Shown: positions 16,170 through 24,706 of the stretch, in pieces
Layout: the number at the start of each line of letters is the position of its first letter
How positions within the stretch are numbered: position 1 is the first letter of the stretch
NCBI GenBank assembly: GCA_938030895.1
Contig: CALHIV010000016.1
Span: 1 to 40,544 of the forward strand
DNA from: an uncultured Nitrososphaerales archaeon
GTDB taxonomy: Archaea; Thermoproteota; Nitrososphaeria; Nitrososphaerales; Nitrosocaldaceae
Reading direction: 5' to 3'
DNA length: 40,544 bases
Program-made: the position numbers and the translations under genes
The notes under the pieces: model-generated
Told to the model about the DNA's origin: nothing
Database searches by the model: none
Seen by the model: only the letters and a program-made list of their open reading frames with translations

Positions 16170-19100
16170 ATGGTAAGATTGAGGCTAGCGCTACCAGTAG
16201 TAGCCATAGCATCCATCCTCTTGTTACTACAATCACCCATATACCTACCATCATTACTCATGATAATGGCCTCTACTGCTCCACATACCTATACTAAGGC
16301 TATGGTGGAGTTCGATTCTACTAGCATGGATAACCTTGATCATACTGAGAGTCCAATACTATACTTGAAGAAGAAGGGTTACGATATCAAGCCTATAGAG
16401 ATGCTCAGTAATGTTACAGATGGTGCTATAGTCTACATACGCTCAGACCAACTTGAGATGTTGAAGAGTGAGGAGATCGTGAAGAAGGTTAGTATAGATG
16501 AGTCTATAAGGGTGGTTGGATCGCAGTTACAGTCTCAACGATCACTACTAACATCCTCCTCCACATCCCTATCCCTATCCACATCCCCATCCTCCACATC
16601 CCCATCCTCCTCATCCCCATCCACATCCCCATCCCCATCATCTTCCCTCTCCCCCTTCTCTTTCTCTTCCCCCCCTTCCTTCATATCTCAGACGAGCTTT
16701 GAGATAATAGGGCTGAATGGAATAGATGGTATGACAGATAAATATGGCAGAGCATTAACAGGGGAGGGTATCAAGGTAGCGCTAATAGATACTGGGGTAG
16801 ATTATACGCATAAAGCACTCTATGGCTTTGGGAGGGATGGGAAGGTTATAGGTGGCTATGACTTCCTAGAGAAGGATGATGATCCCCTAGATGTAGATGG
16901 TCATGGCACAGCTGTAGCAGGGATAATAGCCGCTGATGGCGATGGTATTAGAGGTATAGCACCAAAGGTTAAACTCTTAGCATACAAGATAGCCTCTGGT
17001 AGCAACTACACCTCTTCCCTCGATATAGTTAGAGCATTGGAGAGGGCAGCAAGGGATGGAGCGAATATAGTGAATATAAGCATAGGGATGGATAGGGTTA
17101 ATGAGGATATAGATAATGCTGTAAACAGCCTTGTAAGGAAGGGTGTAGTAGTCGTTGTAGCAGCAGGGAATAGTGGACATAATGGTATGGGTAGCCCAGC
17201 AACAGCAAAGGCTGCTATAACGGTTGGTGCAACGTTGAGTACACCATCCAGTGTTATCGCTACACTCAAGATAAACGATATGAAGTTTGAGGCCATACCC
17301 ATGCTAGGCTCTGTAATAGACGAGGGTAAAGTGATAGCAGGGGAGCTGGTATATGCTAACTTTGCAACTACAAAGGATACCGAGGGTCTAGATCTAGATG
17401 GGAAGATAGTACTTGCAGAGAGAGGGGGTCCATTACAGATAGTCAATGGGGTTGAGAGGAGAGAGGTTGTATACTTCTCAGATAAGGAGAGGAATGTCTC
17501 TAGCAAGGGTGCTATTGCACTGATCGTATATAACAATGAGGCTGGATCATTCTACGGTACATTGATACATGAGAACAACCCCTCAGATTACAAGGCAAGG
17601 ATACCAGTTGTATCAATCTCTAGGGAGGATGGCCTAAGGATCAAGGATATGCTTGATAAAGGGATGGTATCGAAGATAGAGTTGAGGATACTCTCAAAGC
17701 CAGACCTCATAGCCTCCTTCAGCTCTAGAGGTCCAGCATCACCATTCTACATCAAGCCAGATATAGTAGCCCCTGGAGTAGGGATAAACTCTACAGGCTT
17801 GAATGGCTCGTATGAGATGAACAGCGGTACCAGTTTTGCTGCACCACATGTTACTGGTGCTGCTGCCCTACTACTCCAGAAGTATCCAGATCTGAGGCCT
17901 GAGGAGGTAGCATCGTTGCTGATAACAACAGCAAAGCCTGTAACGGATCTATACGATGAGGCATATCAATTCGATACCGCCGGTGCTGGTAGACTAGCAG
18001 TTGATAAGGCGTTGAGTGCTGAGTTCTTTGCCCTACCATATAACCTAATGTTCTACCTTAACCATGGCGATGCAGATACCATGAGTAAGAGTATTATGTT
18101 AAGGGTAGTAGATCCCTCATACGTACTTGATAAGAATAGCATATCTATTCAATGGATACCTAACGGTGAGACCTATGGTAGGCTCAAGGTAGATACAGAC
18201 CTTCACATTATAGATAAGAGGAGTGCAGTTATAGATGTCACCGTTAGCATGCTAGATGGTGGTAATATTAAAAGCAAGAGATATGAGGGGAGGCTGGTAA
18301 TAAACAGTAGCACGGGTATAACAAGCCTCTCCATACCTGTAGCCATCTACATCAACCCTCTAGCCATACATGCTAGAAACTCGGATGGCATGCTTCTACT
18401 CTCGCTCTCTGGTGAAGATAATTGGAAGTCCGCTAGGATCAAGGTTATAGACACAGCAAGTATGAAGAGCAGGGTAGTTACGCTTACACCTGAGAATGGA
18501 TATGCAAGTATACCAGTTGTCAACAGGGGCGAGTATTGGATAGATGCATCAGTGATCACAAGTAATGGCACGCTAAAGGTATTATCGAGTATAGATGTTA
18601 ATAGCGTAAGCAATGGCACAGTGCTTGTTGAGGCACAATCTCTACCTATAAGGGAGTTTATTATAATCATAGGATTTGTAGGCGTAGTTATTATCATAGC
18701 AGTTGTACTTGATAGGAGGGGTGATAGGCTCGATGTTGTTGCTACTACCGCTGAGGGCAACTATACTACAACCACCAATACTAATACCAATACCAGTACC
18801 AATACAGGCCAGGGTTACTTTGCCCCTAACCTATCTACAGAAGAGGTAAGTAGGTATAGTGAGATGGAGATGGTATCTGAAGAGAGCAAGGTAGAGCCAG
18901 AACGATCTATGCATACAAGTACTGATTATAGTGGGGGTGTAGACAGCGATGGTATGAAGAAGGTTGGTCATGATGATTATGATGATTATGATGGTGGCGA
19001 TGGCAATGGTGATGACGTTGATCTACTAACTAAAGGCAAGGATGTAAGTGTAGAAGGCAAGGATAATAATCATGCTAGCGTTGATAGTAATGATAGCATT

Positions 19101-19175
19101 CACAGCAGTGATGCTGACTATGGGGATAATAGTATCAACGATGATAAGGATGAGCAGAAGAAGAGGAGGCAGTAG
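16170..19175 (+). CDS. Membrane-anchored subtilisin-like serine protease (S8)
   Basis: The 1001-residue protein has an N-terminal signal segment (residues 5-35), a propeptide-like region (about 40-115), a Ser/Pro/Thr linker (about 123-170), then the S8 catalytic domain. The triad is D207 (LIDTGVDYTH), H245 (DGHGTAVAGI) and S555 (NSGTSFAAPHVTGAA), all intact. The large gap between His and Ser holds a PA-like insertion at about 380-500. After about 270 residues of beta-rich domain comes a membrane segment (REFIIIIGFVGVVIIIAVVL, about 827-847) and an Asp/Ser/Asn-rich tail of about 150 residues. The protease is therefore extracellular and tethered. The linker and part of the tail are encoded by microsatellite-like DNA. 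A TATA-like CATTAAAT at 16138-16145 predicts a leaderless start at 16170. Confidence 0.95.
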   Translation: MVRLRLALPVVAIASILLLLQSPIYLPSLLMIMASTAPHTYTKAMVEFDSTSMDNLDHTESPILYLKKKGYDIKPIEMLSNVTDGAIVYIRSDQLEMLKSEEIVKKVSIDESIRVVGSQLQSQRSLLTSSSTSLSLSTSPSSTSPSSSSPSTSPSPSSSLSPFSFSSPPSFISQTSFEIIGLNGIDGMTDKYGRALTGEGIKVALIDTGVDYTHKALYGFGRDGKVIGGYDFLEKDDDPLDVDGHGTAVAGIIAADGDGIRGIAPKVKLLAYKIASGSNYTSSLDIVRALERAARDGANIVNISIGMDRVNEDIDNAVNSLVRKGVVVVVAAGNSGHNGMGSPATAKAAITVGATLSTPSSVIATLKINDMKFEAIPMLGSVIDEGKVIAGELVYANFATTKDTEGLDLDGKIVLAERGGPLQIVNGVERREVVYFSDKERNVSSKGAIALIVYNNEAGSFYGTLIHENNPSDYKARIPVVSISREDGLRIKDMLDKGMVSKIELRILSKPDLIASFSSRGPASPFYIKPDIVAPGVGINSTGLNGSYEMNSGTSFAAPHVTGAAALLLQKYPDLRPEEVASLLITTAKPVTDLYDEAYQFDTAGAGRLAVDKALSAEFFALPYNLMFYLNHGDADTMSKSIMLRVVDPSYVLDKNSISIQWIPNGETYGRLKVDTDLHIIDKRSAVIDVTVSMLDGGNIKSKRYEGRLVINSSTGITSLSIPVAIYINPLAIHARNSDGMLLLSLSGEDNWKSARIKVIDTASMKSRVVTLTPENGYASIPVVNRGEYWIDASVITSNGTLKVLSSIDVNSVSNGTVLVEAQSLPIREFIIIIGFVGVVIIIAVVLDRRGDRLDVVATTAEGNYTTTTNTNTNTSTNTGQGYFAPNLSTEEVSRYSEMEMVSEESKVEPERSMHTSTDYSGGVDSDGMKKVGHDDYDDYDGGDGNGDDVDLLTKGKDVSVEGKDNNHASVDSNDSIHSSDADYGDNSINDDKDEQKKRRQ
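16553..16672 (+). repeat. TCCCCA/TCCACA coding microsatellite
   Basis: A pyrimidine-rich run of TCCACATCCCCA-like units encodes the Ser/Pro/Thr linker of the subtilisin-like protease. It keeps the reading frame but looks like a repeat that expanded within the gene. Confidence 0.8.
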
Positions 19176-19202
19176 TAATAGCAGTTATAATTATGGCGAG
19201 AA

Positions 19203-20798
19203 TCAATCGTATACCCTTGGTCCAGCATCAACTATCTCCTTTGGTACATCCTTGAACCTCTTAAAGTTCTCAACGAAGAGCCTTGCCAACCTCTTTGCTG
19301 CTATATCATATGCATCCTTCTCCTGCCAACTCTCCCTAGGGATGAGTATCCCATCTGGTACGTCTGGGCATGATGTTGGTACATCAAGGTTGAATATATC
19401 ATCATGTATGAATTCAGCCTTCTCTATATCCCCGCTTATCGCAGCCTTTACCATAGCCCTGCTGTACTCTATCCTTATCCTCTCACCAACACCGTAAGGC
19501 CCCCCTATCCAGCCAGTATTTATTAGGTATGTCCTTGTACCATACCTCTCTATCTTCTCCCCTAGCATCTTCGCATAGACCATAGCAGGTCTTGGCATGA
19601 ATGGAGCAGCGAAGCATACAGAGAACGTCTCCTTTGGCTTCGTCACGCCTCTCTCTGTGCCTGCCAACTTGCTCGTATAGCCTGATAGGAAGTGGTACAT
19701 TGCACCCTCTTTGCTGAGCCTTGCTATTGGAGGTAGAACACCAAACGCATCTGCTGTAAGGAATATTATAACCTTTGGATGTGGGCCCTTGCTTGGTATT
19801 ATTGAGTTTGGTATATACTCAAGGGGGTATGCTACTCTAGTATTCTCGGTTATGCTTGCATCTTTGTAGTCTGGATTCCCGCTCTCATCTATTACAACAT
19901 TCTCCATTATCGCTCCATATCTTATAGCATTCCATATCTGCGGCTCTTTATCCCTGCTCAGGTTTATGCACTTTGCATAGCAACCTCCTTCGAAGTTGAA
20001 TACACCATCATCAGACCATCCATGCTCATCATCGCCTATTAGCATCCTACTTGTATCTGCTGATAGGCTAGTCTTCCCAGTACCAGAGAGTCCAAAGAAG
20101 AGTGCTACATCCCCATCCCTACCCATGTTCGCTGCACAGTGCATAGGCATTATACCCTTCTCTGGGAGATAGTAGTTCATGGCAGAGAAGACAGCCTTCT
20201 TTATCTCTCCAGCATAAGATGTGCCTCCTATAAGGGTAACCTTTGATGTTAGGTTCAGGATTATGAAGACCTCGCTCCTTACCTTATCCCTAGCAGGGTC
20301 GGCGAAGAAGCCTGTTATAGATGCTACAGTGAATGTTGGCTTGAAGTCATCTAGTTCACCATCCTTAGGCCTTATGAAGAGGTTCCTTGCAAATAGGCTC
20401 TGCCATGCTGTATCTGTTATAACCCTTAGGTTGAGTCTTGCCTTCTCATCCGCACCAGCATAACCATCAAATATAAAGAGTTCTTTGCCGTTAAGGTATT
20501 CCGCTACCTTCTTGCATAGTGCATCGAATGCATCTGGCTCGAATGGATGGTTCACACTACCCCAATCGACCGTATCCTTTGTATACTCATCCTTCACTAT
20601 GAACTTATCATCTGGAGACCTTCCAGTGTACTTCCCAGTGTAGACTGTTAAGGCACCGTTGGATGCTAGAGTACCTTCTCTCCTCTCAATAGCCATATTA
20701 ACCAGAGCATCAACAGAAGGGTTCCTGTGAACCTTGCTTGGACTTATAGAGTAACCGTTTATGTTGAGTTCTAGGCCAAAGTCCATAGGGATGAGCAT
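19203..20798 (-). CDS. pckA: Phosphoenolpyruvate carboxykinase (ATP)
   Basis: The enzyme converts oxaloacetate and ATP to phosphoenolpyruvate, carbon dioxide and ADP, the entry to gluconeogenesis. The 531-residue protein has the substrate loop TGRSPDDKF at 58-66, the PEPCK-specific region GGTSYAGEIKKAVF near 191-204, the P-loop GLSGTGKTSLSAD at 236-248 and the metal-binding GDDEHGWSDDGVFNFEGGCY following it. This is the ATP-type family, not the GTP-type. A second ATG (20786, MDFGLEL) is an alternative start, since a TATA-like TTAAATAA near 20812-20819 predicts transcription from about 20791. In a carbon-fixing archaeon it would feed sugar synthesis. It converges on the protease gene with a 27-nt gap. 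Confidence 0.97.
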   Translation of the reverse strand: MLIPMDFGLELNINGYSISPSKVHRNPSVDALVNMAIERREGTLASNGALTVYTGKYTGRSPDDKFIVKDEYTKDTVDWGSVNHPFEPDAFDALCKKVAEYLNGKELFIFDGYAGADEKARLNLRVITDTAWQSLFARNLFIRPKDGELDDFKPTFTVASITGFFADPARDKVRSEVFIILNLTSKVTLIGGTSYAGEIKKAVFSAMNYYLPEKGIMPMHCAANMGRDGDVALFFGLSGTGKTSLSADTSRMLIGDDEHGWSDDGVFNFEGGCYAKCINLSRDKEPQIWNAIRYGAIMENVVIDESGNPDYKDASITENTRVAYPLEYIPNSIIPSKGPHPKVIIFLTADAFGVLPPIARLSKEGAMYHFLSGYTSKLAGTERGVTKPKETFSVCFAAPFMPRPAMVYAKMLGEKIERYGTRTYLINTGWIGGPYGVGERIRIEYSRAMVKAAISGDIEKAEFIHDDIFNLDVPTSCPDVPDGILIPRESWQEKDAYDIAAKRLARLFVENFKRFKDVPKEIVDAGPRVYD

Positions 20799-20894
20799 AT
20801 AGACGGGTTATTTAACTATTTGTAGAACCTCCCCTAACTTACAGAATAGAAATATATTTAACTACAGATGGCAAGTAAGAGGTAGTGCAATGCT

Positions 20895-21263
20895 ATGATA
20901 AACAAGGAGTTACTTGAACTAAGGAGGATGGTGAAGGCAAGGAAGCCTGAATTCGTTAGGCAAGAGAGCTGGAGGTATAAGCGTGTGAGGGAGAACTGGA
21001 GGAAGCCCAAAGGTATAGATAGCAAGATGCGCCTACAGGTCAAAGGCTGGCCTAAGATAGTGAAGGTAGGCTATAGAGGGCCTAGAGTAGCAAGGTACCT
21101 TCATCCATCTGGCTATAGGGATATTCTTGTACATAACGTTGAGGAGTTGAGTAGGTTAGACCCCTCAAGGGATGCAGCAAGGATAGCATCTACCGTAGGT
21201 GCAAGGAAGAGAGCGCTGATAGTGAGCAAGGCAAAGGAGTTGGGCATAAAGGTTCTAAACTAA
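20895..21263 (+). CDS. rpl32e: 50S ribosomal protein L32e
   Basis: L32e is a large-subunit protein shared by archaea and eukaryotes. The 122-residue protein shows the family core KPEFVRQESWRYKRVRENWR at 18-37 and the C-terminal VGARKRALIVSKAKELGIKV. A TATA-like AATATATTTAA at 20849-20859 and a GAGGT 11 nt before the ATG support this start. The message has a short leader, unlike most genes here. rpl19e follows 22 nt later, as in other archaeal ribosomal clusters, but the rest of the spc-type operon is absent. Confidence 0.97.
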   Translation: MINKELLELRRMVKARKPEFVRQESWRYKRVRENWRKPKGIDSKMRLQVKGWPKIVKVGYRGPRVARYLHPSGYRDILVHNVEELSRLDPSRDAARIASTVGARKRALIVSKAKELGIKVLN

Positions 21264-21285
21264 ACCATAAGGTGTTAGATGGAGT

Positions 21286-21732
21286 ATGAACCTCAGGAAG
21301 AAGCGTGAACTTGCTGCTAGGGCATTGGGAGTAGGAGCAAACAGGGTGAAGTTCGATCCAAACTACGTGGAGGATGTTGAGGACGCAATAACTAGGGCGG
21401 ATATGAGGAGTCTATTGACTGCAAGGACCATACTCATAAAGGGCATAAAGGGTACATCTAGGGGAAGGGCAAGGATAAAGCATGCTAAAGAGAAGAAGAG
21501 GGGTAGAGGCAAGGGCTCAAAGGAGGGGAAGAAGAGTGCAAGGCAGGGCAAGAAGGAGTTGTGGGTAACAAAGGTTAGGGCATACAGGAGGTATCTGAAG
21601 GTCTTGAAGGATAGGAGGGAGATAAGCAACAAAGTGTTCTGGTCGTTGTATAGGAGGATAAAGGGAGGGCAGGTGAGGTCTTTAGCACATCTAAGGTCTC
21701 TTGTTGAGGAGGAGAAGAGGAGGCAAGTATGA
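21286..21732 (+). CDS. rpl19e: 50S ribosomal protein L19e
   Basis: L19e is an archaeal/eukaryotic large-subunit protein. The 148-residue protein begins with the family pattern MNLRKKRELAARALGVG, has the long basic middle helix (KRGRGKGSKEGKKSARQGKK) and ends with the conserved YRRIKGGQVRSLAHLRSLV. It is co-transcribed with rpl32e. Confidence 0.97.
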   Translation: MNLRKKRELAARALGVGANRVKFDPNYVEDVEDAITRADMRSLLTARTILIKGIKGTSRGRARIKHAKEKKRGRGKGSKEGKKSARQGKKELWVTKVRAYRRYLKVLKDRREISNKVFWSLYRRIKGGQVRSLAHLRSLVEEEKRRQV

Positions 21733-21802
21733 TTATAATAATGCTAGCATGTTGAATCTATTCTTTTGTTCGCTATATATTGGAGAGTGATATCCTCTTT
21801 TA

Positions 21803-22027
21803 ATGAAGTCAAGAATAGTCAGATTACTTCAACTCTCCTTGGTAATACTGGTATTAGGCAGTATAGTTAACACTAGCATAACCATTAACGAAGGTAAGAT
21901 AGCATTATCGATCGCAGAGCCTGTAGATTACAATGATACAGATACATTCACGCTAGTAGGTAGAGCAGGAAGTACATCAACTACAGGATATATGTATATG
22001 CTTGCTGTATTAAATCTCATATTATAA
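21803..22027 (+). CDS. Small secreted or membrane protein, function unknown
   Basis: The 74-residue protein starts with a basic N-terminus and a hydrophobic segment (LLQLSLVILVLGSIV), like a signal peptide, followed by a short polar region with Ser/Thr-rich GRAGSTSTTGY and a hydrophobic end. A TATA-like CTATATATT at 21772-21780 lies 26 nt upstream of the ATG, so expression as a leaderless message is credible. A second small membrane protein follows 10 nt later. The family is not recognised. Confidence 0.55.
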   Translation: MKSRIVRLLQLSLVILVLGSIVNTSITINEGKIALSIAEPVDYNDTDTFTLVGRAGSTSTTGYMYMLAVLNLIL

Positions 22028-22037
22028 GGGGTGAGAT

Positions 22038-22169
22038 ATGATGAGAAGATACTATTACGTTATAACTGCTATAATAGTTATAGCAATAACATCGATAGTA
22101 GGGATGAGAGCTTACAACGATTATCTTAGTGTGGATGAGAGGCTTGGAGAAGATCCAAAGGATAGTTAA
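22038..22169 (+). CDS. Very small membrane protein, function unknown
   Basis: The 43-residue protein consists of a basic start (MMRRYYYV), one membrane segment (ITAIIVIAITSIVGM) and a polar acidic tail (DERLGEDPKDS). GGGGTGAG lies 4-11 nt before the ATG, and the gene follows 10 nt after the preceding small gene, so the two are likely one operon. The membrane plus charged tail layout resembles small accessory subunits or stress peptides, but nothing more can be said. Confidence 0.5.
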   Translation: MMRRYYYVITAIIVIAITSIVGMRAYNDYLSVDERLGEDPKDS

Positions 22170-22377
22170 TATGGTGCAAATCTAACCTACACTGATTGGA
22201 CCTGTAGAGTTGGAGGCTTACTGTCCTCATACCACCATATACAAATAAAGATGGATGCTGGATATGCACTTTGCAATAGATTGTGGGATGAGTCTTAGAC
22301 GATGCTAGAAGCGGTGCTCTCAAGAGTAGTACGATAACGATGGTAATATACTTGTCCTGCAGACACCATAAGGTTTG

Positions 22378-22494
22378 TCATAGTCCCAACTCTGCAAGTG
22401 GTTCACCACCAACCATTATGATCTTGATAGGGAGTCCCCATTCTGCCAATTGGCGGTGTAGGCTTATGACAGTTCTGGTATAGGAGCAACCATG
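22378..22494 (-). pseudogene. Remnant resembling the N-terminus of a nucleotidyltransferase-like protein
   Basis: A 38-codon open frame reads LHRQLAEWGLPIKIIMVGGE then PLAELGL and stops. The hydrophobic-strand-then-GGxxL pattern resembles the start of minimal nucleotidyltransferases (AbiEii or DUF6036 type, pattern VVGGAALxLxGL). It has no start codon nearby and no downstream catalytic DxD, so at most it is a fragment. Confidence 0.3.
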
Positions 22495-22604
22495 CTAGTT
22501 GTTGGTAGTTAGTATGAGATGTTATAAAGGCTAAACTGGATGATATAATGCTATGCTAATTTCACACTACCCTATCTCTACTCATCACTCTATATCTTCT
22601 AATC

Positions 22605-22641
22605 AATCCTACCCTACCCTACCCTATCTTACCCTACCCTA
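22605..22641. repeat. CCCTA/CCTATCTTA repeat
   Basis: Seven to eight units close to ACCCT or ACCCTATCTT lie just downstream of ogt. They are not at a contig end and look like a local spacer repeat, not a telomere. Confidence 0.75.
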
Positions 22642-22646
22642 TCTAT

Positions 22647-23006
22647 TCATTTACTTATCATAAGATCTGCAAACCTGAACCTTACAGACTCAAAGCCTAT
22701 TATCCTCCCTTCATCATCTACTCTTATACCTTCGCTCTCAAGCAACCTTCTCTTAGCCTCATAACCGTACATATACCCTCCTACTCTACCATCCGATCTT
22801 ACAACCCTATGACATGGCACGATTAGAGGATTAGGGTTCCTGTTAAGTATCCTACCTATAACTCTAAACGCTCTTGGTCTGCCCAATGCCCTTGCTATAT
22901 CTGCATATGTGCAGATCCTGCCTTCAGGTACCATGCTAACCAATCTGTATACCCTCCTACTCAATCCATCCACATCCATCTTCATACCCTTACCCTTCTT
23001 ACTCAT
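22647..23006 (-). CDS. ogt: Methylated-DNA--protein cysteine methyltransferase (O6-alkylguanine repair)
   Basis: The enzyme removes alkyl groups from O6 of guanine by transferring them to its own cysteine. The 119-residue protein is just the C-terminal DNA-binding and active-site domain. It has the helix-turn-helix TYADIARALGRPRAFRVIG (33-51), the asparagine hinge NRNPNP and the active site PCHR at 64-67 with C65. The intact cysteine argues for real transferase activity, not an alkyltransferase-like protein with Trp in place of Cys. The start overlaps the stop of dtdA by 4 nt. Confidence 0.9.
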   Translation of the reverse strand: MSKKGKGMKMDVDGLSRRVYRLVSMVPEGRICTYADIARALGRPRAFRVIGRILNRNPNPLIVPCHRVVRSDGRVGGYMYGYEAKRRLLESEGIRVDDEGRIIGFESVRFRFADLMISK

Positions 23007-23881
23007 ACCTTTACCACCTCTATACCTTCAACACTATTTGCAAGTTCTACCATCCTATCCTTCTCACTCCCTAGACCCTTCCAATCAAGCAGTATGTACT
23101 TTACAGGCTCTATGCTCTTTGCTATCATCTGCCTCAACATATACTCATCAAGATGCTTGAGGTTGTGCTTGGATGCAACGCTTGCCAATGCCACATCAGA
23201 GTCTATAAGCAGGTTTGTGAACTTCTCAGGGTAGTGTGTACCTCCAAGTGCTATCCCAACCTTCCTACTGTACTCCTTGAAGTCTAGTATGGTGGATAGC
23301 AGGGACTCGCATACAACGCTTATAGCATTCATATCATTCCACTCCCTCTCGCTCGAGCCTATCTCTATGAAGAGTACAGGCCTTGCTAGGGATGTTGGGC
23401 CATGGTGTGTAGCCTCTATAACTATATCATAGTTGGGAACCTTGCCCCTATTGGCGTAGAGGTTGAGCATGTAGCACTTCTGGAGGCTTGGGTATGTATA
23501 AGCCAACTCTCTAGCATTACCTCCCATGACAGCATCGGAGAAGTTCCCAGTACTATGGCATGTCAGCGTAGGCCTACTACTCTCAGATCTATGCTTTGAG
23601 AGGAATATGTAGCAACTGGCATCTATTCTTTCAATCCCATCGGTACTATGATCATTGCTCTTATAGCTGCCTTTCCTCCTCTCGTTAAGCCATTGGTCTA
23701 TCCACTCCGCCTCCAATGCGCTGCCATCTATAAGCATGAGTGTAAAGTATGGACATGAGTAGATAGTGCAGTTCTCAGCAGCATCAGCATAGACCTCCCT
23801 CATGTTGCACTGTGTAATAAGGTATGATACCATGTTCATTGCACAGATATCATCCCTCGATGCTACCAGTAATGGATACAC
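23003..23881 (-). CDS. dtdA: D-aminoacyl-tRNA deacylase (archaeal/plant type, DtdA/DTD2)
   Basis: The enzyme hydrolyses D-amino acids from mischarged tRNA. The 292-residue protein has the family's conserved blocks: TLTCHSTGNFSD (105-116), EATHHGPTS (156-164) and GGTHYPEKFT (213-222), the last two rich in the histidines believed to hold zinc. Start is GTG. It overlaps ogt by 4 nt, so the two quality-control genes are probably co-translated. It diverges from secE across a short AT-rich promoter region. Confidence 0.93.
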   Translation of the reverse strand: MYPLLVASRDDICAMNMVSYLITQCNMREVYADAAENCTIYSCPYFTLMLIDGSALEAEWIDQWLNERRKGSYKSNDHSTDGIERIDASCYIFLSKHRSESSRPTLTCHSTGNFSDAVMGGNARELAYTYPSLQKCYMLNLYANRGKVPNYDIVIEATHHGPTSLARPVLFIEIGSSEREWNDMNAISVVCESLLSTILDFKEYSRKVGIALGGTHYPEKFTNLLIDSDVALASVASKHNLKHLDEYMLRQMIAKSIEPVKYILLDWKGLGSEKDRMVELANSVEGIEVVKV

Positions 23882-23921
23882 AAAAAGAAATATTATATTA
23901 TGTCTTATTTATAGGATAAGC

Positions 23922-24107
23922 ATGCTAGCAAGGATAGAGAATAGGATAAGAGAGATGTATAACACGCTCAAGTTAACAAAGAAGCCAGACAAGGAGGAGT
24001 ACAACATACACCTTAGAATGCTCCTCCTAGGGCTAGGGGTTGTAGGAGTACTAGCATTCCTTATACAGTTGATAGCAACGTACATAACACTAACATTTGG
24101 AGGTTAA
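23922..24107 (+). CDS. secE: Protein translocase subunit SecE
   Basis: SecE (Sec61 gamma) clamps the SecY channel. The 61-residue protein has the family's amphipathic N-terminal helix (residues 3-28) and a single membrane segment at about 34-58 (LLLGLGVVGVLAFLIQLIAT). A longer frame opens upstream, but a TATA-like ATATTATATTA at 23890-23900 lies 26 nt before the ATG at 23922, which fixes this start. nusG follows directly, the usual archaeal order. Confidence 0.93.
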   Translation: MLARIENRIREMYNTLKLTKKPDKEEYNIHLRMLLLGLGVVGVLAFLIQLIATYITLTFGG

Positions 24108-24111
24108 TGGG

Positions 24112-24570
24112 TTGGAGCCGAAGTTCTTTATAATAAGAACGACTGGAGGGCAGGAGCATACGGTTGCAAGGCTAATAGAGAATAGGATAGCTGTAAAGAA
24201 CATAGGGATACTATCAGTCCTAGTGTTAGAGAGTATGAAAGGTTACATAATCATTGAGGCTATGGATGGCAATGCGTTGATAGAAGCGTTATCTGGTCTC
24301 AAGCATGTTAGAGGGCAGTTGAAGGGCGAGATGGACTTCAAGGATATAGAAGGGATGCTCATCAAGAAGCCAGCAGTTAGCGAACTTGCCATAGATGATG
24401 TTGTAGAGATAATAGGTGGACCATTTAAGGGCATGAAGGCAAGGATAACAAGGGTTGACTATGATAAGCAGGAGGCGAGGGTAGTATTGCTTGATGCTCA
24501 ATACCAGTTACCTGTAACTATAGATACCAACTACCTCAAGTTGCTACAGAAGGCATCACAACAGCAGTAA
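24112..24570 (+). CDS. spt5: Transcription elongation factor Spt5 (NusG)
   Basis: Spt5 binds the RNA polymerase clamp with Spt4 and promotes elongation. The protein has an NGN domain starting PKFFIIRTTGGQEHTVARLI and a KOW domain (VVEIIGGPFKGMKARITRVD). TTG at 24112 is chosen: a GGAGGT at 24099-24104 is 7 nt upstream and spans the end of secE. An in-frame TTG at 24097 would overlap secE and put that motif inside the gene. Confidence 0.94.
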   Translation: MEPKFFIIRTTGGQEHTVARLIENRIAVKNIGILSVLVLESMKGYIIIEAMDGNALIEALSGLKHVRGQLKGEMDFKDIEGMLIKKPAVSELAIDDVVEIIGGPFKGMKARITRVDYDKQEARVVLLDAQYQLPVTIDTNYLKLLQKASQQQ

Positions 24571-24597
24571 TAGAAGGTAGAATGAGTTGAGCGGTTA

Positions 24598-24664
24598 GAG
24601 GTAAGAGAAAGAGTAGAGGAAGAGTAGAGAAGGAGTAGAGGAGGATAGTAGAGTAGAGTAGAGC
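24598..24664. repeat. AGAGTAG/GAGGA tandem repeat
   Basis: A purine-rich spacer tract of AGAGTAGAGGA-like units lies between nusG and the secreted-protein gene. No gene content. Confidence 0.75.
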
Positions 24665-24706
24665 GTTAGCCTAAACATTATATGTAGATGGTTGCTACCT
24701 TGTTCC

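Larger units (their letters stand above)
22170..22646. other. Spacer with a decayed gene fragment and CCCTA repeats
   Basis: The spacer holds a minus-strand protein-like fragment at 22378-22494 and a CCCTA-type repeat at 22605-22641. Nothing else was recognised; no RNA gene is apparent. Confidence 0.5.

Noticed and set aside
17006-17536. 176-residue minus-strand frame within the protease gene
   Set aside because: It lies wholly opposite the catalytic domain of the subtilase and has shadow-type composition.
22605-22641. Telomere-like CCCTAA repeat
   Set aside because: It is internal, short and degenerate, and fits the pattern of other local spacer repeats in the window.
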